Shown here in pieces: positions 11,896 through 22,668 of a DNA stretch of 64,000 nucleotides. Position 1 is the first letter of the stretch; each line of letters begins with the position of its first letter. Source of the stretch: Mortierella sp. BCC40632 (Eukaryota; Mortierellomycota; Mortierellomycetes; Mortierellales; Mortierellaceae); contig WAEK01000015.1 of assembly GCA_011634665.1 (NCBI GenBank), positions 1,162,501 to 1,226,500 on the forward strand, given 5' to 3'. The notes under the pieces were generated by a model. That model worked only from the letters and a program-made list of their open reading frames with translations. It was not told where the DNA came from and did no database searches. Both the position numbers and the translations under genes were made by a program.

Positions 11896-14036
11896 TCATC
11901 AGGAGTAGGGGACTCCAAGTCCGAGAAAAGGGGGGACAATACTGACGTCGACTAATTCGAAAAGTTGCAATATTATTTCTATTTCTGTTGGATCTAGAAG
12001 GGCAGGCTGGCCATTGCAGCGGGGTCATCGCGAGTACTCCTGGCTGGAGTGATTTTGCTCGAGGCATCCTTCGCAGATCAAACCTTAGCTGATTGAACCA
12101 AGGATAAAAAAAAAAGGGACATATCTTTGAGGTGAGGAAAGAGAGAGGGAAATAGGATGGTGGAGAGGAGAACAGAAGGCAAGGACAGTGTGAAAGGGCA
12201 TACTCTGTCTCATATCGCTCTTTATATGCTCCTGTTTTGAGTAGCATGAAGCGATGAAGGGGAGAAGGCGGTGGAGACAAAAGTGAAGTAGTGGACACAG
12301 AAAGTATAAGTACAATAGGAGAGATTAGGCTTAATAGTGTGTTGTTTAATCTCCTTTTCTCTTTTTCACTCTTTCTTGAAGTCTCTCTCTCTGTGTGTGT
12401 GGGTGTGAAGGTAATTAAACCTCACATTTAGTTGGTTTTACTCGAGATGTTTGAGTCATCTCATAGTCAAACTGGGGCAATTATTGCAAAGACACAGGGC
12501 AAATAGTGTTGCTTCATACTCCAGTTGTTAATATCTCTGTAAATGTGCAATGTGCGTGGGAAGACGTGAAAGAAAAAGAAAGTGTTGCGTGGGAAAGAAA
12601 GAAAAGGAGAGAAAGGTGTCTGTATGATAGGGATGTAATATCACTTTTACCCCTACTCTATCCAGGTTGGGCTCTACCTTGAAGAAGACCATGGAGCCAT
12701 TAGTTACTGCTGAATCTGTCGTACACAGGAATGTAGATTCTTCACAGAGATACTTCCGAGTATGAGTTGGTTCGCAGATCAGTGAGCTTGTGTATGGATA
12801 CTCGAATGATTAAGGTGGAGCCTTTTTTTTTTTTTTTTTTTATTGTTTCCTATTCCTTTCGCTTTTTGAAGTAGTGTATGGAGGCCAATGCTCTCTAATC
12901 CTTGGCTCAGAAGGAGCTCCAGTAAGTTGGTTCTCATTTTAGGTGGGGATGGCACACTTTATTGAAGTGGTAATAGGGTAGTCTCCGTAATCCATAATGC
13001 TATCAACATTAGGCTTTTATGTTTCTTTTCAAACAACAATAGCTAATTCAATGGTTCACGGGAGGAAGACAATGTATTCATGTGAAAGGCAGCTTTGAAT
13101 GGAAGAGAGAGATGAACAGAGAGATTGAATGAATGTGCTCGTGTGAGAGAGAGAGGGAAAGAGTGTGGGAATTGGCCATTTTTATGTTGATGACTGAAAG
13201 TCAGCAGTATCAAAGCTCCTACGCTCTCTACGCAGATGCCATCAAACCCACTGCAGCTACAACCTCTTTCATGGAGCTGCTCCCAGTCTCCCTGTTGCAA
13301 CAACTCCACTTAATTGCTCTGACCACCTTTCGCCTTTATGCAACTGCAACTGCTACATCAACTGCTACATACATCTCTAAAAAAAGAGCATACCTTCCCA
13401 CGACTGTACCTTTGAGGGGGCCATATGCATGCGCTTCCTGCAATAAAATAGAAGAAAAGAAAGCAAACTTATCGAGATCAGTGGTAAGCGCACGCAAGGA
13501 AGACGTTGAAATGAACTACGGTCAAAATGGTTCAGTTGATAATGAAATGGAGACCATACACCTCTTGGGTCTCCTAGATGCCTCTCTCTCATATGCACTT
13601 GCCTTATTTCTGTTATCAATGCGCAGGAAGAATAGCTGGTGCTTTTTCTATTTCTTGAATAAAAAAAAAACAAAAAAAGAAAAGAAGCTTGGCTCAAGAC
13701 AGTGAACGCATGAGAGATAAAAAAAAGAGTAGAGACGAAAGGAAACACAGAGAGACAAACATCGTGTACAGTAGGTTCTTACGGGCATGGTTGCTGGCGA
13801 CTACGGGAAAGAGGAAAAAAAAAATTAGGGCCTTTGCTGAAACGATGGATGGCGAGCAATGCTGGAATGTAACGTTAAGGTGAATGAGGATGGCGAGGGA
13901 CGGCTGTGGGAATGAGGGTAGGGTTGTTGAGAGGAGGAGGAGGGAGGGAAGCAGGAGAGGATAAGAAAGAGGAGGAGGAATTTAGAGCTGGAGGATGGAA
14001 GAAAGAAAGAAAGGGTGGAGTGTGTTCAAGGAGTGC

Positions 14037-14072
<36 letters not shown>

Positions 14073-16641
14073 AGTGGGGCATACCTCACATGGTGTACCA
14101 TGACCTGTCACAGAATACAGTGCATTCTGTGCTCAGCCAGAAGACTGCTCTCGTGGGAAGATTTCTGACGCACATGGACTGGAGTTTCCTCATTTAGACA
14201 GATCCTCTCGACCTTTTGTGCTTTTGCAAGGCTATGATGGCATGCGATGCATGGCCCTCTTTTTGCTGAGGAGCAAGAACATAATCTATAGAATGAGATA
14301 AGCTGGTCTTTTCTCAAGAAACGATGGCAGCGTACATGAGTCCAGGGCAGGGGAGAGGTGAGCCTTGTTTATGGTTCTTTTAGTAGGTTTCTGAGTAATC
14401 AGATTAGAGATGTTTGAGAGGACCCGACTACTCGGTGAAGGAACTCTTTGTAAGTCTGTGATACCTTCTTTGGGATGTTCAATAAATGATAAAAAAAAGT
14501 CTACACATCTACGCCCTATGCAATAAGGATACGATTCTATTTTCGAGTTTTTCTCGAGGGTTCAATGAAAAACGACCTTTTAATGGATGAAAGTGATTCA
14601 TTTTTCAAAGGAGCATTTGGTCATTCACTTTGATGAGGACATGGGGTCGATTCAGAAGGGGCATCTTAAGAGATTTTCCTTATTTGGGCATCGATACCTT
14701 TTTAGGCTGTGTCAGTTACGTGCGTCATTATATAGATAAGGTGGTGCGCGATTTTCTCAGTCTAACCCAGTCCGGGATAGTAGACTTGGGAAAGAGAGAT
14801 TGAGGAAGGACAGAGCGTATTGAACTTCAGCGCTTTGTCTCTCTCTCTTTTCTCTCTCTCTCTCATTTACTTGCCCATAAACATACCCTTTCTGCAGGTC
14901 TCTTTCCTTTTCCCCCTGAGGGGATGACATCTTTAGGCATGATCGAAGGTGCCTATCCGATGCGTTGGGCAGGAGAGGACGAACGGGAAGAGAAAGGGAT
15001 GGAGGGAGAGGGGAAGGGGCAATAGGGCAAAAGAAAAGGAGCCAAATGACAAGGGTGGATTGAGCTGAAGAGAGAGACCCTTCTTTTCTTCTTCATCTCT
15101 TCTTCACTCTTCTCCTGCAATATCTGCGACGACCGAGCACGCCAGTTTGTGCGAGCTTGAGTAGGAGGGACATGGCGGGTGTCATGACGAGGCCATGTTG
15201 TTGAAGGACGATCGCGAGGAGGCGAGCAGGGGAGAATAGACGATGTTTTGATGCCACATCTCCGTGCTCTACACACACACACACACACACGCACATTCAC
15301 AACGCACAGAAGCAGGCCGACAAGGACACGGGGAGCATATAAAGACGCGACGAGTACAAGGAAGCATTATGGAGCAAAAGGTGCAGGGTCAAGGGGACGG
15401 CGGCGGCCCCGCTCAAGCTAAACCTCTTCTGGGCCAAGGAGCTTAAATGGGATTGACTTGTGTGCACCCTCGGCCCCTTTTCATGCCTCTGTCCATCCGC
15501 ATACGGCCTCTGACCTGAGGATGTGCACACGCCTGTAACCTGCATACACCGAATTGCGTCCAAAAATATGACCGTAACGACGAGGACGACGGATGACAAG
15601 GATGAAGAAGGACGACGACGATAGTGGGAGAAGGGAAAAGGCGAAAACGAGCGCACTATCGTGTCGAGCAGCAAGTGAGGAAGAGGGGGCTCCTGGCTGG
15701 GGCGAGAAAGGGCGGAAGAAGTACAAGTGAGGCAAAATACAGACATGCGGATGTGAAGTGCAGCCTGCTGATGTCAGTCGTGGCCTAGACAGGCCAGGCC
15801 AGGCCCAAAGCTAGGGTGCAGCATACGCCCACAGAACAAGAAGCAGCTACCATTTTGCGCTAGTGCGTTTTTTTTTTTTTCTCTCTCTCTCTCTCTCTCG
15901 TTCTGTCTCTTTGTCTGTCCGTCCGTCTCTCCTTCTCTCTGTCTTTCTCTCTCTCCCGCTCTCTCTCTCTCTCTTTCTCTCGCCCACACACTCTCTCTTT
16001 CTCCCGCGTGCTTGCTCTGATCGGTCATCGCATCGCCTTCATTCACTCCACATAATAATCATCCTGTAATCGCTCTTCATTGCTCTCCATCCCGCTCTCC
16101 CACGCTGCATTCCCATTCCATCCTCTGAGCAGTATTGTCCGATCACCCTCCACCTCGACGCGTTCCTTGCCTGCGGGTTCCTTCGCTTTCAAACTCCGTA
16201 TGTTCCCTTGCATGTACCTTGCATCCTTCAACCATGCGCGGCTTCTCTCTCCTCTGGCCTGACTGGAACTTTCTAGCAGCTTCTGACCTCTCCCCACCTA
16301 TCCTTTTCTACTCCTTTGGCGCCAGATCGCCTCCATGTTCCGCCCCCTACACTAGCATTGCTCTTCTACCTTCTTCTCCGGCGCCCAGACATTAGCGATC
16401 CGAGCGTTCCAGCGACACCAGTAGCACCGTCCCACCCTGCAGGCGCATCCCGTGCCAGTCTTTTTTCTTTTTTTCTTTTCTCTCTCTCTCTTCTCTCGGA
16501 TCGACATTTCGAGAGGCTCAGAAAGCGACTGAGACTGGCCTGACGGACGACCCGGCCGGCTCAGGGGCAAAACGGCTCTTTCACTCGCGATGAACTGTTA
16601 CTGGCCCGACAAGTGGTCATGGCTTCCTCTTCCTCTTCTTC
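11896..16641. other. Long gene-poor region
   Basis: About 4.7 kb without a gene I can support. It includes A/T homopolymers (about 12823-12841, 14041-14070), AC repeats near 15271-15290, and pyrimidine tracts at 15880-15990 and 16470-16500. The last kilobase is CT-rich and probably serves as the 5' leader of the next gene. A 190-codon open frame at 13133-13705 and several 60-150-codon frames lack homology and start or end in simple repeats. No tRNA, snRNA or rRNA motif was found by eye. Confidence 0.5.
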
Positions 16642-19600
16642 ATGTTTCCCTTCCTCCTCTTCTTCCTCCTCTTCCTCTTCCTCATCTTCAACCTCAACCC
16701 CTACCACCTCCAACCCTACCTATTCTCTCATCACTTCTACAACCTCATCCACTCCCACACAGCTCACTATTCCGATCCCTTCTTCCTCTGTGCTGACACC
16801 GACAACATCGACAACATCGACAACATCGACATCGAAATTGACACCGAAATTGACACCAACATTGATTCCCACTTCCTCCCCCCCTCCTCCCCCTCCTCCT
16901 CCTCCTCCACCACTGCTTTTGCAAAGCTTGTCCCCTCACCTCCACAGCATTTCTCGCCAGCTGGTCCCCCCAGATCTAGACACAGCCAGCGTGGCTACAG
17001 TATCAGCAACAACAACAGGCGCTCCCTCTCCGAATCACAAGTCCTGGGACAAACCCAGGGACAGACCCAGGCACAGTCCCAGGCACAGTCCCAGGCACAG
17101 CTGCCGCCAACGGGGACTGCTTCGCCAACACGTATCCACCCAATCATGTCGCGCTCCACTCTGCCAAACCCACCCCCCCATCAGCAGCAGAAAGGACAGC
17201 AGTTTGATCAGGAGCGCGATCAACAGCACAGCCATTCAAAGGCCCCCCGAAAGCATCCGCATGAAGCATTGAATTGGTTTAAGCGGGGTGCATTCTTTGG
17301 CTTCCTCCAATCACACTACTACGCCCTTCACCCACATCAAAGCACCTCCCCCCAGAGGTCCTCGAGCAGGCAAGAGCCTCGCCTCGATCGCTCGATCGAA
17401 ACACTAGAGCGGAAGCCGACGCGATGGACTAGTAGGAGAAGACACAGCACCTTTTCGTCAGTATCAGCAGAGTCAACAGTTCCAGCCACAGTTCGACTCG
17501 GTGTCGATTTGTCCGATGTTGCTTTGTCACCTTTGTCGCCCGGCGAATCCTTCTTGGCGTCAATTGATTCGGACACCGGAGATGGTGCGAGGGCAGTAAG
17601 GCGGTCGAGTCGAGAGGCACGGCGTCGCAGTAGCTGGCTCAGCAATGGCCTCCACGAGACAACAACGTCCACCACCACTGCAACTCTTACCACCAGTGCC
17701 ACAGTTCATTCAGAATCCAGCCTGGGTTTGACCAGCTCTGGAGCTCAACAATCAACTATCGTCTCCACCAGATCGGTGGCCCCGACCACCAAGATCACGG
17801 AGGTGATTTTTGAAAAGGAGCCTGTTGAGAGGCGCGTCACTGGAAGATCCATGTCAATGCCTGTCTCTGTGTCCTTGACTTTCTCTCCGTCCCCTTCACC
17901 AGCCTCCTCTTCCTCCTTGACAGCACCAACAACGCCACCAGATGCTAGAGAGGATTCGACACCGGATAACACGACCCCGAAAAAGAGAGGGATGCGGAAA
18001 AAGAAAACAGCTGTGTCCTCTCCTCAGGGCGTGGCGGGTGCATTCAGAGCAGCTGTCCGTTCTCTGACTCTCTTGAACCTAATTTCCGCTTCCACTAAAT
18101 CGCGCAAGACCGGATACCGTCAAAGGTCTTCCTCTGTATCGTCCATGCCGCAGAGAATGGCCCCTGGAGATGACCCAATGGTCAGAGGAGGCCCTAGCTC
18201 TCCATTACACCGACAAACCTCACGCGACTCCAAGTCTCCAAAGGGCTGTGGGGCAGCGTTCATGCGAATGCCCTTTTTGAAAAAAAAGTCTGTGAGCCAC
18301 TATTTTTCATTGCCCGTCGGAGGGATGGCTGTAGATTCGTCCAACAGTGGTGATGTTGATGGTGGAGCATTCATGCCATCGGAAGAACTATCGGTCACCG
18401 AGTTTGCAAAATTGGCAGGCATTACAATTCTGCCTGAGGAGGACTTGGGGATCTATCCAACCAACCCAGATATCTATTGCTCTCAGGAGAACATAGTCTC
18501 AATCCATAGTGATGGCAACAACAGCAGCAGCACCAGCGGCGGAGCCAATCTAGAAAGAAGCATGGTCGGAATAAACGTCCCTGGAAAGGCTGGTCCTGGA
18601 ACGGGATCCGAGGCCGGTACGGTAAATTCGGACAGGAACCTGACTTTTGGAAGCAACATGAGCGAGAATAGTTCCAAAAAAACCAACATCTGGGATCCAC
18701 AATTTTGGACAATGCCTGTTCTCAACGAGTCGACCAGCATTCCTTATGGCAACAACAATAACAATAACAACTCGCAGCGTTCATTGCTATCTCCATCCTC
18801 AGCTTCCTTGCCGTTACTAGCTGGAGCCAGTATTGGTGACCGAGGGAACAACAACATTGGATACGGCAGCGGTAGTGCACCTCATTCACCATTTACTGCT
18901 CAAAGTTCATTCCGAGGGACGAATGGCCAGGACAATGGTCAGGTCAGGCGGGCAAGTTTCAATGCAGGAGCAATGTCTGGACCAATGCACTATGTTCCAC
19001 TTTCCGTCCATCCAGAACCCGACTCGGGAAACATGCTGCAATTGGATCGAGACTTGGGCGTATTGACAGGCACTCGAGTGGACGCGGGATATGTAGCAGG
19101 ATCAAATACTCTTGTTGGCACGACAAATCCACTCTGTACACCCACACCATCTACCCCACCATCGCCTTCCCGGGAAACTCTCACCAAAGCGCCCAAGCAA
19201 AGCCCAAGAGCCAGGATACAACAGGATGGATTACAATCCTCGCGCGGCCTGGGCCGTCGAAGATCGTTTTCATCCTTGACTGCAATTGCTATCGAACTAG
19301 AGAGCGATCAAGAACTAATCAACAGCTGTTGCGGTGAAGGCAGTAGTAACTGCAGCGGTAGCGACAGTCGGGATGGCTGTTTGGCAGAGAAGGATGAATG
19401 CTTGAGATTGGAAGGCGTTGACGGTTCAAGGGCAGAGTCTTCACCAGTCATTGAATTCACCGACTTTGCTTCCACTACACCGACAACAGCCATTGGCGTC
19501 CATCCAGCAGTAATAGGAGACTTTGGCATTTCAACAGCAACAGCAACAACGACAGCGATATCGAATTCAAGCGGCCCTTTTCTCACCCCAAGTTCCCCTC

Positions 19601-20688
19601 AACAACTAGGCCAGGCCCGCTCCTATGATCGTAATACTATACCCACCTGCCCCTCAGTTGTTCTTCCAGAGACAACCATTCCTACGCAGCAAGTTCAATC
19701 GACTATAGGCTCGAGCTCCCCGCCAGCTTCTTTAGGGTCGCCAAGGAACAGACCTAGTCGTAGATTTGGCCCAGGATGTTATAATGGTCTTTTGATAGGA
19801 TCTGCAGCCATCAGTCGGACTCGCTCGCCATCACCCTCACCACTCTCGAAACAGGTCCCTATAACAGAGGAACCTGATGGGCACGAGGATTTAGTTCCAG
19901 GGAAAAGAGTGGAGTGTACCCAACAAGTTCTGACAAGACCAGCACATTCCCGGCCAAAGTCGAATCCTTCCCGATTTATTCTCGTGCCCAATTCTGACGC
20001 CATCTCCTCTCCAAAGCAACAGGTCATGTCCCCAAAGCCAAACTCTCCCATGGTTTCAGCCATTGACTCGCAGCCGAAACCACAGAGATTGTCTCCTCTA
20101 GTGGGTCAGCAACAGCACCTAATACCACATATGCATAACCGGACGCTTTCTCTGCCCACTACCTTTTCAAACCCCCAAGACTCATCAAGACCATCCTCAC
20201 CGGCAACAGTAAAAGAACCTGCAGCGGTCATGCCTCAGACATTGACACCACTTGTATTCTCCCCAAGGCCAAGCGATTTACCCGTTCGAAGGTTCGCACC
20301 CGGTACCAAGGTGGGTCGATTCACGCTCGTAGAGGAAAAGTGTACCCGTCATGTTGATGTTCTCAAAGCTCAAGAGATGAGACGGGGGTCACCTCTAGGA
20401 GGTCGACGACGTCTGTCTATGGCTTGTGCCTCGGATAAGGAGGACGGGTCATGGACGGATTACGAGGGGTCTTCCTCTTTGCCATCGAGACCATACGAAA
20501 GCATCACCGATGGGTCCGCATCCCCAGCCATGTCGGCAACGGATTCCGAGGTTGCGTCTGATCTAGACGTAGACTGGGCACTCAACCCTATGCTTGAGCC
20601 AGAAGAAAACGTGTTAGTATTCAGACGCAAGAAGGCGAGAACTCGACGTGTGTCTGCTGGTCCTATTATCTCAACCAGCGAGTCCTGA
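16642..20688 (+). CDS. Very large Ser/Thr/Pro-rich disordered protein of unknown function
   Basis: One open exon of up to 1348 codons. The first ~165 codons come from CT-rich and trinucleotide-repeat DNA, so ATG 17146 (MSRSTLPNPPPHQQQKG, 1180 aa) is a likely alternative start. The protein is predicted disordered, with poly-Ser, Asn runs (NNNNNNN near 18750) and basic clusters (RRSSREARRRSSW). More constrained islands are FRAAVRSLTLLNLISA, LSVTEFAKLAGITIL with the following acidic DLGIYPTNPDIYCSQENI, SRRFGPGCYNGLLIGSAAIS, and VRRFAPGTKVGRFTLVEEK. The two RRF-x-PG islands resemble each other. Many S-P and R-x-x-S sites suggest a phosphorylated scaffold or regulator; that is inference. No family is recognised. 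Confidence 0.7.
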   Translation: MFPFLLFFLLFLFLIFNLNPYHLQPYLFSHHFYNLIHSHTAHYSDPFFLCADTDNIDNIDNIDIEIDTEIDTNIDSHFLPPSSPSSSSSTTAFAKLVPSPPQHFSPAGPPRSRHSQRGYSISNNNRRSLSESQVLGQTQGQTQAQSQAQSQAQLPPTGTASPTRIHPIMSRSTLPNPPPHQQQKGQQFDQERDQQHSHSKAPRKHPHEALNWFKRGAFFGFLQSHYYALHPHQSTSPQRSSSRQEPRLDRSIETLERKPTRWTSRRRHSTFSSVSAESTVPATVRLGVDLSDVALSPLSPGESFLASIDSDTGDGARAVRRSSREARRRSSWLSNGLHETTTSTTTATLTTSATVHSESSLGLTSSGAQQSTIVSTRSVAPTTKITEVIFEKEPVERRVTGRSMSMPVSVSLTFSPSPSPASSSSLTAPTTPPDAREDSTPDNTTPKKRGMRKKKTAVSSPQGVAGAFRAAVRSLTLLNLISASTKSRKTGYRQRSSSVSSMPQRMAPGDDPMVRGGPSSPLHRQTSRDSKSPKGCGAAFMRMPFLKKKSVSHYFSLPVGGMAVDSSNSGDVDGGAFMPSEELSVTEFAKLAGITILPEEDLGIYPTNPDIYCSQENIVSIHSDGNNSSSTSGGANLERSMVGINVPGKAGPGTGSEAGTVNSDRNLTFGSNMSENSSKKTNIWDPQFWTMPVLNESTSIPYGNNNNNNNSQRSLLSPSSASLPLLAGASIGDRGNNNIGYGSGSAPHSPFTAQSSFRGTNGQDNGQVRRASFNAGAMSGPMHYVPLSVHPEPDSGNMLQLDRDLGVLTGTRVDAGYVAGSNTLVGTTNPLCTPTPSTPPSPSRETLTKAPKQSPRARIQQDGLQSSRGLGRRRSFSSLTAIAIELESDQELINSCCGEGSSNCSGSDSRDGCLAEKDECLRLEGVDGSRAESSPVIEFTDFASTTPTTAIGVHPAVIGDFGISTATATTTAISNSSGPFLTPSSPQQLGQARSYDRNTIPTCPSVVLPETTIPTQQVQSTIGSSSPPASLGSPRNRPSRRFGPGCYNGLLIGSAAISRTRSPSPSPLSKQVPITEEPDGHEDLVPGKRVECTQQVLTRPAHSRPKSNPSRFILVPNSDAISSPKQQVMSPKPNSPMVSAIDSQPKPQRLSPLVGQQQHLIPHMHNRTLSLPTTFSNPQDSSRPSSPATVKEPAAVMPQTLTPLVFSPRPSDLPVRRFAPGTKVGRFTLVEEKCTRHVDVLKAQEMRRGSPLGGRRRLSMACASDKEDGSWTDYEGSSSLPSRPYESITDGSASPAMSATDSEVASDLDVDWALNPMLEPEENVLVFRRKKARTRRVSAGPIISTSES

Positions 20689-21118
20689 TCCTTCAAATGC
20701 TCTATCCCTCCAAAGGTTCTCTCCGCGACCATGAGGAAAAAGAAAAGAGTGTCTCGATGAATTGGCTGCGAGCGGCCAAAAAAAGCAACGATAACAACGA
20801 GCATTGACTAGCTTTTCCTGTTTTGATGGATCCTCCAAGTATAGGAAGAGGTCTCTATCTCTTTCTCTATCTCTTTGTTTTTTCTTCTTCTTCTTTAAAC
20901 ACCTGTAAATATATCCACATATTTTTTTTTTTGTTTTGCCTTCTTCCTCTGGAGTAAAGGTACAGAGAACACACACACACCCACACACCCACACGATACA
21001 AATAACACAAAAAAGATAAACATAATACTCTATACAGAATATAAAGAGCTCATTTTTATTATTATAATGTACTATACAAAACAGCTTCACAAACGAATGA
21101 AATGAACCTATTTGAAGC
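20689..21118. other. Convergent 3' region
   Basis: The plus-strand large protein and the minus-strand NSRP1-like gene end 430 bp apart. Contents are CTT-rich sequence, an ACAC tract (about 20970-20995) and, on the minus strand, an AATAAA at 21060-21055 that fits the 3' end of the NSRP1-like transcript. Confidence 0.6.
21055..21060 (-). terminator. Candidate poly(A) signal of NSRP1-like gene
   Basis: The plus-strand TTTATT reads AATAAA on the minus strand, 59 bp beyond the stop codon. Confidence 0.5.
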
Positions 21119-22345
21119 TCACGCGTCATTCTTGCCAGAATTGGAAGCTGCAGCCGCCGCAGCTTTTCTTGCCAGATATCTAGATTTGGCATCCATGACT
21201 TGGTCATCCTGGTTCTTGCGCTTCAACGCTTGGCGAATTGATTCCTGACGTTCCCGTTCTTCTTCCTCGCGCTTCTTCTCTTGCTCCAACAATTGTTTCT
21301 CGATCTGCTCCGTCATCCTTGACCTTTGATCGCCACCAATGTCGTCCTGTCGACCATCACGACGACTGGATGAGGAAGAAGACCTATATTTGGCCTCTTT
21401 GTAATCCGAATAGGTTCTGTCACGATCATGTCTGGATTTGGACCCAGAGGAAGAGGTTGGAACTGGTGCACCGGGGGTTTTTCTAATATTGAGACCGCCC
21501 TTGAGCAATTCACGCCGGTCGATAATATCACCATCTTCGTTGATGGCCACATTGACGCCTCGCTCATTTGCCTCGATAATCCTTTGACGTTGCTCATCCT
21601 CTTTGGCGCGTCTCTCGTCATCAATCGATCTGAGAGGGGTTCCGCCTGTGGTAGTAGTCAAAGATTCGTCCATAGCAATGCCAGGTCGTAGTTTGGTCCG
21701 CTCGTCAAGCATGGTCTTGTAGAATCCGCGCATCATGGACCCATCTTCATCCTTGGCCAAAGCCTCTTCCCGTTTCTTTTCCTCTTCCTCTGCAAGTCTC
21801 ATGGCCTCCTTCTGAGCCTTGTAGGCTGGTGTGATAAACATTTCCTTGTCCTTGAATTCTTCACCCTCTAGTTCTCGTTCACGTTCGATCCGTCTCTCTT
21901 CGGCGACTTGTCGGTCCCGTTTCCGTGTCTCGGCTGCTTGAAGAAGGGCATGAACGTATTTGGGTTTACGATCTTGAGAATCCTTTTTGCGGGCAAGTTC
22001 CTTAGCACGGTCTCCAGCTTTGAGTTGGTCATAGACACCGTCATAGTCAAAGATGGTCGCGTCCTGCGCTAAGGCTTCATTCTGTTGATCGACTACGCTC
22101 TGGGATTGAAGAGTTGAAGTAGCGTATGGGCGCAGAGTCTTGTTGACGGCAGCTGTAGAGGTGGTTGGCTTTCTGGAAGAAGAAGATGAAGAGAAGGGTT
22201 TGTCGTCATCTAGGTCATCTTCATCTGAGCTTCGGTTCCCAAAGGCATTAGAACGTCCCAAGGTTCGAGAAGATGTACTTGGTTTGGAGAATGTTGCGCC
22301 CGTGGTCTTTTTTTTAATATTGAGCCCGAACTGGAGTCCTGACAT
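21119..22345 (-). CDS. NSRP1: NSRP1-like nuclear speckle splicing regulator
   Basis: Single exon, 408 aa. The start MSGLQFGLNIKKK resembles the short N-terminus of NSRP1/CCDC55 proteins. The family domain spans roughly residues 95-210: IFDYDGVYDQLKAG, KPKYVHALLQAAETRKRDRQ, ERRIERERELEGEEFKDKE, then FITPAYKAQKEAMRLAEEEE. It is almost entirely charged coiled coil. The C-terminal third has an RS/KR-rich stretch (SGSKSRHDRDRTYSDYKEAK) and ends in a second basic coiled coil (RQALKRKNQDDQVMDAKSRY). In animals NSRP1 sits in nuclear speckles and alters splice-site choice; the fungal role is inferred from homology. It shares a short divergent promoter with the glycyl-tRNA synthetase gene. Confidence 0.88.
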   Translation of the reverse strand: MSGLQFGLNIKKKTTGATFSKPSTSSRTLGRSNAFGNRSSDEDDLDDDKPFSSSSSSRKPTTSTAAVNKTLRPYATSTLQSQSVVDQQNEALAQDATIFDYDGVYDQLKAGDRAKELARKKDSQDRKPKYVHALLQAAETRKRDRQVAEERRIERERELEGEEFKDKEMFITPAYKAQKEAMRLAEEEEKKREEALAKDEDGSMMRGFYKTMLDERTKLRPGIAMDESLTTTTGGTPLRSIDDERRAKEDEQRQRIIEANERGVNVAINEDGDIIDRRELLKGGLNIRKTPGAPVPTSSSGSKSRHDRDRTYSDYKEAKYRSSSSSSRRDGRQDDIGGDQRSRMTEQIEKQLLEQEKKREEEERERQESIRQALKRKNQDDQVMDAKSRYLARKAAAAAASNSGKNDA

Positions 22346-22668
22346 GGCGCTTTTATTTTTTGTTTTCTTTTGTATTCTTTGTAATAAAAGTCCTGTCTAA
22401 TTCCTGAAGTCTCAATGGAGTTGATGCAGTAAAGAAAAGAAGAGGAAGAAGGAAGAAAGAGATGCAGAGTTGGGTGAGTCATTAAAGCATGCATCACATT
22501 TCTTGGAGGTGGCTTATGTTTGCAGCTCCACGTTCCTTATCCAGGCGAAGCAACCCAACGTTGCACCAAAGCATTCTTCATTCTTTTTGTTTTCTTTTCT
22601 TCCCGGATTCCCACTCCTATTTCCACCTCCCCCCCTTACATTCACCCAGAAAGCAAAGGTAGTCCATC
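22346..22668. promoter_or_regulatory. Divergent promoter, NSRP1-like / glycyl-tRNA synthetase
   Basis: 323 bp separate two start codons that point away from each other. It is AT- and pyrimidine-rich, with no clear TATA box. Just before the synthetase ATG, AAAGGTAG could act as a 3' splice site. Confidence 0.6.

Noticed and set aside
12630..12820. Minus-strand stretch open for about 60 codons upstream of the doubtful gene
   Set aside because: The plus strand of the same interval is equally open, so open length is not evidence here and no splice chain could be fixed.
13133..13705. 190-codon plus-strand open frame
   Set aside because: It begins in GA repeats, ends in an A-rich run, shows no family resemblance, and competing frames on the other strand look similar. 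Not enough to call a gene.
16613..17272. 219-codon Ser/Thr-rich frame overlapping the start of the large protein
   Set aside because: It is an out-of-frame reading of TCC/ACA repeats and stops without reaching the conserved body of the protein.
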